Positions 15,185 through 24,805 of a stretch of DNA of 36,502 bases are shown here, in pieces; within the stretch, counting starts at the first letter, position 1; each line of letters begins with the position of its first letter. Source of the stretch: a virus. Position numbers and translations under genes: made by a program. Location: positions 1-36,502 of IMG/VR virus record IMGVR_UViG_3300049432_000207. One strand, 5' to 3'. Under the pieces are notes generated by a model. It had not been told where the DNA came from, did not search any database, and saw only the letters and a program-made list of their open reading frames with translations.

Positions 15185-17042
15185 ATATATTCAGACTTTT
15201 AAAGTAACTGACTTTCCCTGGGGCTTAATCGACACTGTCGAGGATCAAGCCATTCCCAATGGCGCAGCTTCACGTTCCAACAACTGGCTGACCGAAGGCG
15301 ACCACATCGAGCTAAGGCGTGGCCTCGACCTGATGGGAACTGAGAACCTCGGCACCGGCGGCATCCTCGGCCAGCACACGACATATAAGGCCAACGGCAC
15401 AGAGCTCGCCTACCGCAAGAACGGCCGCAAGCTCGAGTATTTCAATGAAACGACATCTGACTGGGCGGAAGTCGGCACCAACATCTTCCCCGCTGCTGCT
15501 ACCACCGACGAAGCCTCGTTTGCCAACTACGCTTCCCTAGCCGGCTCGCAGATGTTCGTCTGCAGCCCCAATGCTGGTCCGTTCAAGATAATGACCGCCA
15601 GTCCCGGCAGTTACACTGACCTGACCGATGCAGCCAAGAACTTCCAAGGCCGAATCAAAATCAAGCAAAACCGGATGTTCCTCTGGGGCCGAACGAAAGA
15701 TAAGACCGGCGTCTACGGCTCATATATCGACACTGCTACATACACCACCGTCACCGGGGAAGCCACGGCTTCGCTGTCTGGCACACTCGCTTTCAAAGCC
15801 GCAGGGACTGTCCGCACCTGTTTTGCCGTCGCCATCACCATCACCGCCTCGGGCGAGGTTTACACTGATGATTATAACGGCGTCCTCACCGGCTCGCTGG
15901 GGGGCACCGGCACCATCAACTACACGACCGGCGCCTATACCGTTTCCAATGCCGGCGTCGGCACCGCGGCCTACCAGTGGGAGAACTCCAACAACAACGG
16001 CATCACAGACTTTACAAAATCTGCCCCTCGAGTCGCAGCCCAAGGCTTTGTCTTCCGTCAGGACGACGGCGGCGGGGATCTGCAAGGCGTGGAATCCTAC
16101 GCTGATACTGAATTCTGTCTGCACAACCTCAAGACCTGGGCGCTGACCCTAACCTCGACCGACACCTCGGCCACCAATCTCATATACCGCGATAAAGTTG
16201 GCATCCCAAATCATCGAGCGGCCGTCGCCACCGGCGAAGGCATTTACTACATCGATGACTCCGACCAGGCTGACCCGCAGTTCCGGATCCTGACGCTGTC
16301 CCAAACCTCGGGGTTGGTCGTTCCTCAATCTGTCTCCAAGCGAAAGGCCAAGAATGGTGCCACCTGGGGCGTCAACCTTTCCGATTACCGGTTCGACACC
16401 GCAGTCAGCTACGAATGGGGCAAATACATCCTCTTTGCCTGCCGGCACAAGGACGCGACTGCCAACAACACCCTGATTACTTTCAATAAGGTGACCCAGG
16501 CGCTCGACAAATCTGACATCTCAGCCAACTGCTTCTCCACCTACAACGGCACTCTGCTCGTCGGCGACAGCATTTCCAACAACACTTACGTCGCCTTCTC
16601 TGGCTTCGATGATGACGACTCGCTGATTCCGAATTACTGGGAAGGAAACCTGTCCACGCTGGACGTAGAGGAGCTGAAGAAGTGCAAGAAGCTCGTGGTG
16701 CAAGGGCTAATCGCCTCTGAACAGACGCTGAATGTCTACGCTGCTGTGGATAACGGCGGCTATACGCTCATCGACACAATAACTGGAGATGGAACCTACG
16801 TCGACCGCGGCCAGGCCATCAACGTCGGCTCCCTCACTGTCGGCAGCCATGAACTCGGCGGCGGTGGCGATGGGATATCCGCTTACAACTACGAACACGC
16901 TTTACGCTTGACCCTCGACAAGTTTTACCAAATCAAACTGAAATTCGAAGCCGTCGGTATCGGCTACGTTTCAATAAACAAATACCGATTCTTCGACATC
17001 CGCCTCAAGGGCGCGAAGGTATTAGCTAAATATCGTAATTAA
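15129..17042 (+). CDS. Tail nozzle / tail tube protein
   Basis: A 637-residue, nearly all-beta protein after the adaptor gene. Its N-terminus (TDFPWGLIDTVEDQAIPNGA, then NNWLTEGDHIELRRGL) and repeating blades such as GIYYIDDSD and YILFACRHKD fit the beta-propeller nozzle proteins of podoviruses (P22 gp10/T7 gp12-like). The ATG at 15129 overlaps the previous gene by 56 bases. An in-frame ATT at 15189, just after the previous stop, would give MQTFKVTDFPWGL and is a possible alternative start given the non-AUG starts elsewhere here. Confidence 0.75.
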   Translation: MAPRSYLKHKIQRIQLISKYIQTFKVTDFPWGLIDTVEDQAIPNGAASRSNNWLTEGDHIELRRGLDLMGTENLGTGGILGQHTTYKANGTELAYRKNGRKLEYFNETTSDWAEVGTNIFPAAATTDEASFANYASLAGSQMFVCSPNAGPFKIMTASPGSYTDLTDAAKNFQGRIKIKQNRMFLWGRTKDKTGVYGSYIDTATYTTVTGEATASLSGTLAFKAAGTVRTCFAVAITITASGEVYTDDYNGVLTGSLGGTGTINYTTGAYTVSNAGVGTAAYQWENSNNNGITDFTKSAPRVAAQGFVFRQDDGGGDLQGVESYADTEFCLHNLKTWALTLTSTDTSATNLIYRDKVGIPNHRAAVATGEGIYYIDDSDQADPQFRILTLSQTSGLVVPQSVSKRKAKNGATWGVNLSDYRFDTAVSYEWGKYILFACRHKDATANNTLITFNKVTQALDKSDISANCFSTYNGTLLVGDSISNNTYVAFSGFDDDDSLIPNYWEGNLSTLDVEELKKCKKLVVQGLIASEQTLNVYAAVDNGGYTLIDTITGDGTYVDRGQAINVGSLTVGSHELGGGGDGISAYNYEHALRLTLDKFYQIKLKFEAVGIGYVSINKYRFFDIRLKGAKVLAKYRN

Positions 17043-17053
17043 CCCATGAATAA

Positions 17054-18367
17054 ATGACCACAATACCGAAGGCGCCAGCGCTGTTTGAAACTACGCTAGC
17101 CAACAAGATAACTTCCTCGGCCACCACCATGACTCTGGTGACCGGGAGTGATGATGCCGGAACCTCCCTCTCCGGGACGTTTGGTTTCGTAATCGACGAA
17201 GGCACCGCCTCAGAAGAATTCGTCCTGGGGTCAGTCTCCGGCACTGCTGTGACAAGCATGACCCGCGGCCTGGACCCTCAGAATCCCGCGACCGAAGTCA
17301 CAACCCTGAAGAAAGAACACCGGCGAGGAGCCACAGTCAAAATCACTGACTACCCTCTGCTGGGAGTAATGCGCCGAATTCTTAATGGAGACGACACCCT
17401 GCCGAATGTCATCAAATATGCTTCCGGCGTTACACCAACCGCCGCTGACGACCTCACTGATAAGGAATATGTCGACGGTGTGGCAGTAGCTGGCGCTCCA
17501 AATGCCTCAACAACTGTAAAAGGTATTGTCGAAGAAGCGACGCAAGCTGAAATCGATGCTGACACCGCAGCCGGAGGAACGTCTGCCAGACTTGCAGTCA
17601 ACCCTTCCACACTGGCGACCTCCAAATACGGCACTCAACTTCCTTCATCTAGCGAAAAGGCTGCCCTCGCCGGGACAGCGGGCACTCCCGGCAGCACTAA
17701 TCAGTTTGTCACTAAGCTCGCACAGGTAAGGAGTCGCGTCTCCACGGCCTTTGAAACAGCTGCCCGATTTACATCCACCCTGACGGGTGGCGGCGCGGCA
17801 ACCTTCACCACCGACGGCGTTGTTTTGAAAGCTTCAACCGCAGCCTCTGTTGGCTCAGCCGCTCTGACATTTAACGTAATTGCCACAAGTGCGACGAACG
17901 CGGGCGACCGACTACCGTTTAATAATAGCCCCTCCTTCAGCGCCACCTTCGCCACTGTCCAATCAACAACTTTAAAGGGCACGTTTTACACTGGTATCGG
18001 AGCCGTAACCGTCGCGTCTGCTGGGCTGACGATGACTGCAAGACATGCGGGCTTTAAAGTAATCGCCGATGCCACCAGCATCAGGCTCTATGCCACGCAA
18101 GCTGATGGTACAACCGAGAACTCATCGCTCCTGACGACAATTGCGCAAGCTAATACACTCGACGTTTACCTAAAGATAAACAGCACGACAAGCATCGATT
18201 ATTACTACTCCGTTGACGGGGCGGCCTGGTCGTCTGCTACCAACTTAACTACCAACATGCCAACCGGTGCCTCGACTACAGGTGTCCTACAGGTTGCACT
18301 GACCAATGACAATAACGCCGTAGCGAACACCGAAGTCGATGTTGTTGGTATGACTTACGAACGCTAA
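17054..18367 (+). CDS. Tail fibre protein, 437 aa
   Basis: The N-terminal domain (GTFGFVIDEGTASEEFVLGS, SMTRGLDPQ, HRRGATVKITDYP) is of a type common in metagenomic phages and probably attaches the fibre to the tail. A linker (residues about 145-230) resembles fibre neck regions with STTVKGIVEEAT, and the C-terminal 200 residues form a Thr/Ser/Ala-rich beta domain that likely binds the receptor. TTAAC lies ten bases before the ATG; there is no Shine-Dalgarno site. Confidence 0.8.
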   Translation: MTTIPKAPALFETTLANKITSSATTMTLVTGSDDAGTSLSGTFGFVIDEGTASEEFVLGSVSGTAVTSMTRGLDPQNPATEVTTLKKEHRRGATVKITDYPLLGVMRRILNGDDTLPNVIKYASGVTPTAADDLTDKEYVDGVAVAGAPNASTTVKGIVEEATQAEIDADTAAGGTSARLAVNPSTLATSKYGTQLPSSSEKAALAGTAGTPGSTNQFVTKLAQVRSRVSTAFETAARFTSTLTGGGAATFTTDGVVLKASTAASVGSAALTFNVIATSATNAGDRLPFNNSPSFSATFATVQSTTLKGTFYTGIGAVTVASAGLTMTARHAGFKVIADATSIRLYATQADGTTENSSLLTTIAQANTLDVYLKINSTTSIDYYYSVDGAAWSSATNLTTNMPTGASTTGVLQVALTNDNNAVANTEVDVVGMTYER

Positions 18368-18381
18368 TTAATTAAAACATT

Positions 18382-19560
18382 ATGGCCACATCATTTGACT
18401 TCATTAAATCATTAAATAGCGGCGGACTGACTATCAACTCTGTCCCGTCCAAACAATCGTTCGTCGGCCCAGTCGCTCCTAAACGAAATCCCGTAGTTTC
18501 TGGCATCTCCACTACTGCGCCAACGGTGAAACGTTACACGGCCCCGGCAACGTCTGCCCCAACCAGCAAGCCTGGTCCAGCACTGCCGCCGATACCGACA
18601 CCCCCGATGCCAACTCCGGCGAACAACGTCTCGGCCCCTGTGGCACCTGCAGAGCCTGAGCAGTACACAGACCCAGTGCAGGAGTACTACGACAGCCTGG
18701 ACCGCACAGCACCGACAGCAGACGACCAGGCGAAGATTCGAGAAGACGCTCGCAAAGCCATGCAAGCCTATATTGATTCCATTAACAGTTATTACGCTGG
18801 CCTAGTGGGACAGGAACAACAGGCAGGCGAAGGACGTCTCGGCCAGACCCGCGCCATCAACGCCAGATCCGGCCTAATGGGCTCCGACTTTGGCGAAGCC
18901 AACACCGCCGAAACCCGAAAGTATAACGAAGCAAATGTGAAGGCTTTGCAGGATGAGCAGAACGTTCGCATTCAGGAGGTCAACGGCAAAATTGACCAGC
19001 GAGCTCGAGACGAAATCGCCGCTCAAAAGGCTCAAGCCCTCGGCAACTCCGAGAAGTACATCACCCGTCTCTCCCAGAACCAGGAATCAGCTAGAAACGA
19101 CCTGAAGACCCTCGCCAAATCCGGCGCGGCCATGGACAAAACCAAACTTCAGGTGCTGCAGAAACAAACCGGTTACGACCCGCTGACATTTGAATCAATT
19201 TACAACGCCAATAAGCCAGTGCCGGAATACACCGCCCCCATGCAACTGAAAGACGGGACATTGGTGATTACTGATAAAGCCACCGGTGAAGTGAAGAACC
19301 TTGGTAAATATGATTTGCCAAATAACTTCGATTTCCTATTCGCGCCAGATGGCACCCCGATGGTGTTTGATAAAGACACTGGGATTACTCAAGTCGCCTC
19401 TGGCTTCCGTAAAGGCCAGTTTGCTAAACCACAATCAACATCTGAAAAGGACACCCGCACTGCTTCACAGAAAGAATACGAATACGCCAAGACCCAGGGT
19501 TACGACAAGTCATTTATGGATTATCAGAAAGAAGTAAAGGCCACTAGCCGTGAACTCTAA
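18382..19560 (+). CDS. Internal virion (ejection) protein, 392 aa
   Basis: A Pro/Ala/Thr-rich disordered N-terminus (about 1-95) leads to a long helical region (100-265, RKAMQAYIDSINSYYAGLVG; QNVRIQEVNGKIDQRARDEI) and a mixed C-terminus. Place between the fibre and a very large helical protein, together with this composition, suggests an internal protein ejected with the DNA. The leader is AT-rich without a Shine-Dalgarno site. Confidence 0.65.
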   Translation: MATSFDFIKSLNSGGLTINSVPSKQSFVGPVAPKRNPVVSGISTTAPTVKRYTAPATSAPTSKPGPALPPIPTPPMPTPANNVSAPVAPAEPEQYTDPVQEYYDSLDRTAPTADDQAKIREDARKAMQAYIDSINSYYAGLVGQEQQAGEGRLGQTRAINARSGLMGSDFGEANTAETRKYNEANVKALQDEQNVRIQEVNGKIDQRARDEIAAQKAQALGNSEKYITRLSQNQESARNDLKTLAKSGAAMDKTKLQVLQKQTGYDPLTFESIYNANKPVPEYTAPMQLKDGTLVITDKATGEVKNLGKYDLPNNFDFLFAPDGTPMVFDKDTGITQVASGFRKGQFAKPQSTSEKDTRTASQKEYEYAKTQGYDKSFMDYQKEVKATSREL

Positions 19561-19563
19561 TCT

Positions 19564-22500
19564 ATGGCGTTCAAGACAGTAGAACAAACTTTAGGTTTAA
19601 CCCCAGCCGAGAAAGCTCGTGCTACTGCTATCGCAACCGGGAAACCACCCCTAGCCATGAATCTCAACGCCGCCCTCAAGTCAGGCGGTCTTGCCATCTC
19701 CACCCCTTCCGCCCCGAACACCACGGCGACCCAAGTCATCAAACAAGTCCCAAATGCAGCGTTGAAAGTTGCCAAGAACATCGGGAATTTCGCCACGTCC
19801 GTGGCCCAGTCCATTCCACGCACCGCCCTCTCTGTCGCCATGGGAATCACGGGAGAGAAGGAGCGTGTCCCTACCGGTCCGGTGGAACGCAAACTCTTGG
19901 GCTCCGAACCGGTCAAGCCAATCGCCCAACGAGTTGCTGAAAACGAGCTCGCCACTAAGGACTTCCTCCCCAATGGATTAAAAGGAGCAGCTCTACCGAT
20001 AGCGTTCGCGGGTACCATCGCTGGTGCGGCACTCGATTTATTTCCCGGATCCGCGGCGGAAAAGAGCATCGCGTCGAAACTGGTGAAGAACCCGGACGAC
20101 ATCCAGATAATGAAGCAGTTCATCGATTACGCTCGCCTGGGCAAGAAAGCCGGTCCCATCAACCACGCCCTGGAACTCGACGCCGCTCGAATCGCTGAAC
20201 ATTATGGGATTACAAAAAACACCAAGACCACATCGGCCTTGGCAAACGAATTTGATAAACATTTAACAAACATCCACTCGGCAGTAGAACCGAAGTTCAA
20301 ACCCTCCCCTCTCTCTAGGACAACCAGTCCCAGTGAGTTTGATTCCGCAGCCACCATAGCGAATAGCCCAGTAGGCCCGCAAACAGCATTAGACCCAGCC
20401 ATTCAAGCCCGAGCAACAGCAATAGCCAACAAATCACAGCAGTTAAAAGGTATTTCATATGACGGGAGCATAGCAAAGCCTCCGACCGATGTACAGTCAG
20501 TTATCCACACCCCTCCCGCTCAACTTAAAGACATCAGCAACGTCAGCAAAGGAATGAAGGACGTCTACCGCAACTTCGAGACAGTTTACGGTAAAGAATT
20601 CTTTGCGATTAAGCAGAATCTACTGGATCCGTTTGACGCCGCCAAGGGCCGCTACGTGGACGAACAGAAAACGCTTCTCGATGACCTCAAGACTAACGTC
20701 GTGGAGAAACTCGGTATCACCAAACACTCCAAGGAATCCGCCGCGGTCCAGCAATTCGGAGAGAACAACCGAACGGCTCAGTCACTGGTGAAGGAATTCG
20801 GAAATGATAAGGCGCAGAAGATAGTTGAAGCTGATAAATGGTTCCGTGCCAAGTACGACCAACTACTCGAGGACGTCAATAAGGTCCGGTCCGAAATCTA
20901 TCCGAACAAACCGGAAAAGATAATCCCCAAGCGCAAAGATTACTACAGGCATTTCCAAGAGCTGTCAGACAGTTTACCCGGCCTGCAAAACATCTTCGAA
21001 TCACTCTCCGGAATCGATTCCAAGCTTTCCGGTATCTCACCTTTTACCAAACCAAAAACCAAGTTCGCCGGATTCATGCAACGCCGGCTAGGGCAGAAAA
21101 CCACCGAAGACGCTGTCGGCGGCTTTCTCAACTACGTCCCGTCCGCGACGTATGCCAAGCACATCGACCCGGAGATCCCAAAGTTTCGCAACCTGGCTAA
21201 GCAATTGGCCGATGACACCGTGGACACCAAGAACGTCAACAACTTCATTGATTATCTCCACAAGTTTTCCAATGACCTGGCCGGTAAGACCAATGACCTC
21301 GACCGTGTGGTAGCTGACTGGATTCCCGGCGGCAGAACGACGCTGAAGGCTCTAGACTGGGTCAACAAACGGGTCAAATCCAACACCATCCTGGGCAATG
21401 CCTCATCCTCAATAGCCCAGATTTTCAACGTGCCTCAGGGGCTCGCCTCCGCCAAGCAGTACTCCGCTCCCGGTGCTGCCCGCACCGTGGCAGACATTTT
21501 CAATAAGAACGCGCCGATAAAGGCCTCCAATTTCATCAAGGAGCGATACTTCAAATCGGCGTACAACGAATTCGATACGAAGTTTCTGGAACAGGCAAAG
21601 GGCTTCGCCGGCTGGATCACAGGTGTCCTCGACGAGGTTGGCACCAAATTTATCTGGAATTCTCATTATGAAAAAGCCCTCGCCAAGAAGGTCGCGGACC
21701 CGGTGAAGTACGCGGATGACATCACCCGCAAGCTTGTCGCCGGCCGCGGCATCGGTGAAGTCCCCCTGTTGCAGAAATCCAAACTGTTTCAGCTCGTAGC
21801 CCCATTCCAACTCGAGGTCGCTAACCTCTGGCATGTCCAGAAGGATTTTGTGAATGCCAAGGACTTCGGCGCCATCGCGACGCTGTTCGTGGCCAATTAC
21901 GTCATGAACAAGGGCGCGGAAAAGATCCGGGGCTCTGCCGTCACCCTCGACCCGATACAAGCCACCATCGACGCCATCCACGCCTACCAGGACGAGGACG
22001 ACCACAAGGTAGGGGCTGCTCGAGCCGCTGGCCGCCTGGCCGGTGAGGTGCTATCCAACGTCCCAGGCGGCCAAACCGCCGCCGCGCTCTACCCCGAATA
22101 CGGGATGAAGGTCGGAGATGAAAACGTCACCCGCAAAGAACTGTTTGGCCGGAAAGATCCGACCCGTTTTGGTGGTGGCCTTCTCGTCGCCAGCGCTCTT
22201 AAAGACCCGGCCAGCAAGCTCCTGCCGCCATTCGGCGGCGTCCAGGCCAAGAAGACGTATGAAGGATTGAAGGCCTATCAAGCCGGTGAGGTGACTGACA
22301 AGAGCGGCAAGAAGCAGTTCGACGTGCCGTCTGATTTGAAAACCGTCGCCCAAAGTGCTGTGTTCGGCAAATACTCAACCCCGGAAGCCAGGGCCAGCTT
22401 CGACCAGCAGAAATCCGAGTTCGATAAAGCATCTGCTAAAAGAGACAAGGAAGCGGAGAAAGCCAAGCAGGACTTCGCCCCCACATACAAGAACATCCGC

Positions 22501-22764
22501 GGCCTGGTCGAAGCAGGGAAAGAAGACGAGGCTAAGCAGGCTCTCGACTCGCTCTCCGACGAAGACTACGCCATTTACAAAAAAATGAAGACCGCCGAGA
22601 AGACCAAGAACACCAACGACACCAAAGAGCGAATCTATCCCACGTTCAAGAAGATCCGCGAGCTGGTGAAAGGCGGCAACGAGGCAGAAGCGAAACGAAT
22701 CCTCGACGGCCTAACCGACGATGAATATCACGCCTATAAGCTGCTCAAAGAGCAGTACCAATAA
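19564..22764 (+). CDS. Large internal virion protein, 1066 aa
   Basis: The largest gene in the window. The protein is mostly helical, with a central part (WVNKRVKSNTILGNASSSIA; FQLVAPFQLEVANLWHVQKD) that recalls large polyvalent or ejection proteins of phages. It ends in two copies of a helical unit of about 40 residues (971-1009 and 1024-1066) sharing PTYKNIRGLVEAGKEDEAK / PTFKKIRELVKGGNEAEAK. Such proteins line the channel for DNA entry in podoviruses. No lytic transglycosylase motif was recognised. Confidence 0.75.
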   Translation: MAFKTVEQTLGLTPAEKARATAIATGKPPLAMNLNAALKSGGLAISTPSAPNTTATQVIKQVPNAALKVAKNIGNFATSVAQSIPRTALSVAMGITGEKERVPTGPVERKLLGSEPVKPIAQRVAENELATKDFLPNGLKGAALPIAFAGTIAGAALDLFPGSAAEKSIASKLVKNPDDIQIMKQFIDYARLGKKAGPINHALELDAARIAEHYGITKNTKTTSALANEFDKHLTNIHSAVEPKFKPSPLSRTTSPSEFDSAATIANSPVGPQTALDPAIQARATAIANKSQQLKGISYDGSIAKPPTDVQSVIHTPPAQLKDISNVSKGMKDVYRNFETVYGKEFFAIKQNLLDPFDAAKGRYVDEQKTLLDDLKTNVVEKLGITKHSKESAAVQQFGENNRTAQSLVKEFGNDKAQKIVEADKWFRAKYDQLLEDVNKVRSEIYPNKPEKIIPKRKDYYRHFQELSDSLPGLQNIFESLSGIDSKLSGISPFTKPKTKFAGFMQRRLGQKTTEDAVGGFLNYVPSATYAKHIDPEIPKFRNLAKQLADDTVDTKNVNNFIDYLHKFSNDLAGKTNDLDRVVADWIPGGRTTLKALDWVNKRVKSNTILGNASSSIAQIFNVPQGLASAKQYSAPGAARTVADIFNKNAPIKASNFIKERYFKSAYNEFDTKFLEQAKGFAGWITGVLDEVGTKFIWNSHYEKALAKKVADPVKYADDITRKLVAGRGIGEVPLLQKSKLFQLVAPFQLEVANLWHVQKDFVNAKDFGAIATLFVANYVMNKGAEKIRGSAVTLDPIQATIDAIHAYQDEDDHKVGAARAAGRLAGEVLSNVPGGQTAAALYPEYGMKVGDENVTRKELFGRKDPTRFGGGLLVASALKDPASKLLPPFGGVQAKKTYEGLKAYQAGEVTDKSGKKQFDVPSDLKTVAQSAVFGKYSTPEARASFDQQKSEFDKASAKRDKEAEKAKQDFAPTYKNIRGLVEAGKEDEAKQALDSLSDEDYAIYKKMKTAEKTKNTNDTKERIYPTFKKIRELVKGGNEAEAKRILDGLTDDEYHAYKLLKEQYQ

Positions 22765-22780
22765 TTAACTTCCCCTCCCC

Positions 22781-23098
22781 ATGCCCCGCAAGACAGATTC
22801 CCCATCAATTAAGGAAGCCCTCACCAATCGCGACATTAGCGATATTCGGGCTGATATTTCCAGCCTGGCCACAACCGTGGCAAAAGGTTTCGAAGGTATT
22901 CACCTGCGTCAGGACACCACAAATGGCAAGGTCTTGAAAGCCGGGTCTGACATTATCGAAAACAAGTCACAAGTGGAACTCCAAATGGCGGCACTTAAGG
23001 CCCAGTTCGAATACAACCGCTTTATCTGGTACGTCACTACGATTTGCGTCTCGATAATCATCGCCCTCGCCAGCTACATTCTTCTTAACCAGCATTAA
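22781..23098 (+). CDS. XhlA-like membrane protein, possible holin
   Basis: A 105-residue protein with a helical, coiled-coil-prone N-terminal part (RADISSLATTVAKGFEGIHL) and one C-terminal membrane helix (WYVTTICVSIIIALASYILL, about residues 83-102). This plan matches haemolysin XhlA-type phage proteins that act with holins and lysins. It opens the lysis region. TTAAC lies 11 bases before the ATG in a C-rich leader. Confidence 0.65.
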   Translation: MPRKTDSPSIKEALTNRDISDIRADISSLATTVAKGFEGIHLRQDTTNGKVLKAGSDIIENKSQVELQMAALKAQFEYNRFIWYVTTICVSIIIALASYILLNQH

Positions 23099-23108
23099 CC
23101 CCACCCCT

Positions 23109-23855
23109 ACGAAGGTCTACCGCGTCCTAGTCCTACCCGACATTCATCTTCCATTCGAAGATATTCGGACGATGAAAGCCGTAGAAACATACATGGGAGA
23201 ACATCCCTGGGATGAGGTTGTGTATTTAGGGGATTTAATGGACTGGGATTTTATTTCCAAGCATAATATAGATAATCCCAGGTCGAAGGAGAAACGCCGT
23301 ATACACGACGAATACCTCTACGCCTCTGAATTCCTCGACCGTCATCAGCGACTCGCTCCTAAAGCCAAATTTACGCTTATAGAGGGCAACCACGACTACC
23401 GGATAGAAGCATATATCGACAAGCACCCCGAAGAAGAAGGCACCCTGGAAGTACAGACCGGCCTTCAGCTCATCAAACGAAAGATTAAATGGGTCAGGTA
23501 CTGGTCAAAGGGTGAACTTCATAAAATCGGCCACGCCATCTTTATTCACGGCCGCTATACCACCCAATACCACGCCAGAAAACACGTCGATGCGTACGGC
23601 ACAAATGTTTTCTACGGCCACACCCACGACGTTCAGTACATCTCCAAAGAACTCCTGGGCGACAACAAGACCATCGCCGGTCAGTCGCTCGGCTGTCTCT
23701 GCCGCTACGACCAATCGTACATGCAGGGCAAGCCCAACAAGTGGCAGCAGGCCTTCGGAGTATTCGAGTTCTTTCCCGACGGATTTTTTCAATACAACGT
23801 AATCAGGATATTTAAGCATCGGTTTCGCGCCGATGGGAAAACCTATGAAGGATAG
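23109..23855 (+). CDS. Calcineurin-like metallophosphoesterase, apparent ACG start
   Basis: The metal-binding motifs are D11-x-H13 (LVLPDIHLP), GD (D42, YLGDLMD), GNHD (N94, H95), H147 (FIHG) and GHTH (H171, H173). The first, essential DxH motif lies upstream of the first ATG (23172), so translation must begin earlier, and no ATG, GTG or TTG is available. ACG at 23109 gives KVYRVLVLPDIHLP at the normal family start and 248 residues. It lies nine bases after TTAAC and four after TAACCCCAC. Possible roles are nucleotide or nucleic-acid hydrolysis; its place in the lysis region is unusual. Confidence 0.9.
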   Translation, partial: TKVYRVLVLPDIHLPFEDIRTMKAVETYMGEHPWDEVVYLGDLMDWDFISKHNIDNPRSKEKRRIHDEYLYASEFLDRHQRLAPKAKFTLIEGNHDYRIEAYIDKHPEEEGTLEVQTGLQLIKRKIKWVRYWSKGELHKIGHAIFIHGRYTTQYHARKHVDAYGTNVFYGHTHDVQYISKELLGDNKTIAGQSLGCLCRYDQSYMQGKPNKWQQAFGVFEFFPDGFFQYNVIRIFKHRFRADGKTYEG

Positions 23856-24754
23856 TGCCAGAACTCGCAATCGAAAGCCTTTCTAAAGGCCTCCATAAAC
23901 AACCCCACGACCCTAGAGATTTACAGGCCGGTTTTGTCCTGGGCGCTCCGCAAATTGACTGGTCTCAGGAATTTCGCCTCCCCGAACCACCAGACGATGA
24001 CCAATTCAAAACGGAATCCTGTGTTGCTCACGCAACGAGCTACCTGCACTGGCAGCTTCGGCACCTCGACTGGTCCCGCCGTGACCTCTATAGCCAGATT
24101 TTTCTGCCTCAAGGCGGCGCTTATCTGCGGGACGGCCCTCGAATCGTCTGCACTGCAGGCCAGGCCGACAAGAACGAAGCACCGGACCCCAAGCCTTGGG
24201 AATACACCGAGCTCGCAATGCGGAGCCGTAACGGGATCACGCGCGAGGAGGAGGCAGATGGATTGGAGGCTGGGTATTACGTGGTCAACGCGAAGAATCC
24301 CGATTCAGTCGCACTTGCAATCCGAACCGGCGTCGGCTGTCTCATAGGCGTCCAAGGCGACAACGCCGGCTGGAAGGATCTGCTAAACCCCAAGCCACCG
24401 GTAAACGCCGACTGGGGGCATGCCCTGTACGCCTTCGGCTTCCACCTGCACAACGGCGTGAAGTGCATCATCTGCAAATCGTCCTGGTGCGGGACGGGGA
24501 TTAAAGAGCACCACATCAAGCAAAATTATTTTGATTCAGGGAACACCTTCGACGGCTGGACCCTGATTCCCAAAGAAAGGTTACCTATGGTTCGACGCTT
24601 TAAAGTCAATGACCACGGCACGCTAGGCGTCGCCCTGATTGTCGACGGTTCCTTCGACTTCACGGTTTATCGCGCCAAGAACGAGGAGCACTATCAGGCG
24701 CTGTTGAAGTTCTACGAGGTTCCCGATACCGCTCCCGTGATAACAGTTCCCTAA
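23855..24754 (+). CDS. Papain-like cysteine peptidase, GTG start
   Basis: C56 in TESCVAHATSYLH and H189 in WGHALYAFGF are the catalytic pair of a C1-type peptidase. The usual Asn of the NSWG motif is Ser (KSSWCG, residues 208-213), so activity may be altered. The C-terminal 60 residues form an added domain. GTG at 23855 overlaps the preceding TAG and follows AAGGA by two bases. Such peptidases occur in some phages of uncultured bacteria; here it neighbours holin-like genes and CHAP, so a lysis or entry role is plausible. Confidence 0.8.
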   Translation: MPELAIESLSKGLHKQPHDPRDLQAGFVLGAPQIDWSQEFRLPEPPDDDQFKTESCVAHATSYLHWQLRHLDWSRRDLYSQIFLPQGGAYLRDGPRIVCTAGQADKNEAPDPKPWEYTELAMRSRNGITREEEADGLEAGYYVVNAKNPDSVALAIRTGVGCLIGVQGDNAGWKDLLNPKPPVNADWGHALYAFGFHLHNGVKCIICKSSWCGTGIKEHHIKQNYFDSGNTFDGWTLIPKERLPMVRRFKVNDHGTLGVALIVDGSFDFTVYRAKNEEHYQALLKFYEVPDTAPVITVP

Positions 24755-24770
24755 ACGCCGCAGATCCTAG

Positions 24771-24798
24771 TTGCAAACGCGCCGGGCCTGTGTACACT
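24771..24798 (+). promoter_or_regulatory. Putative promoter for the 24806 structured RNA
   Basis: TTGCAA (24771..24776), a 16-base spacer and TACACT (24793..24798). The same -10 hexamer, TACACT, precedes the other structured RNA at 31126. Transcription would start a few bases before the first hairpin. Confidence 0.45.
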
Positions 24799-24805
24799 TG
24801 AGGTA

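Noticed and set aside
15628-16146. 172-codon plus-strand frame inside the nozzle gene
   Set aside because: Low-complexity Ser/Pro/Arg translation, a frame shadow of the nozzle gene.
20501-20509. DnaA box within the large internal protein gene as an origin
   Set aside because: Single copy within coding sequence and without AT-rich surroundings; counted only in the enrichment estimate.
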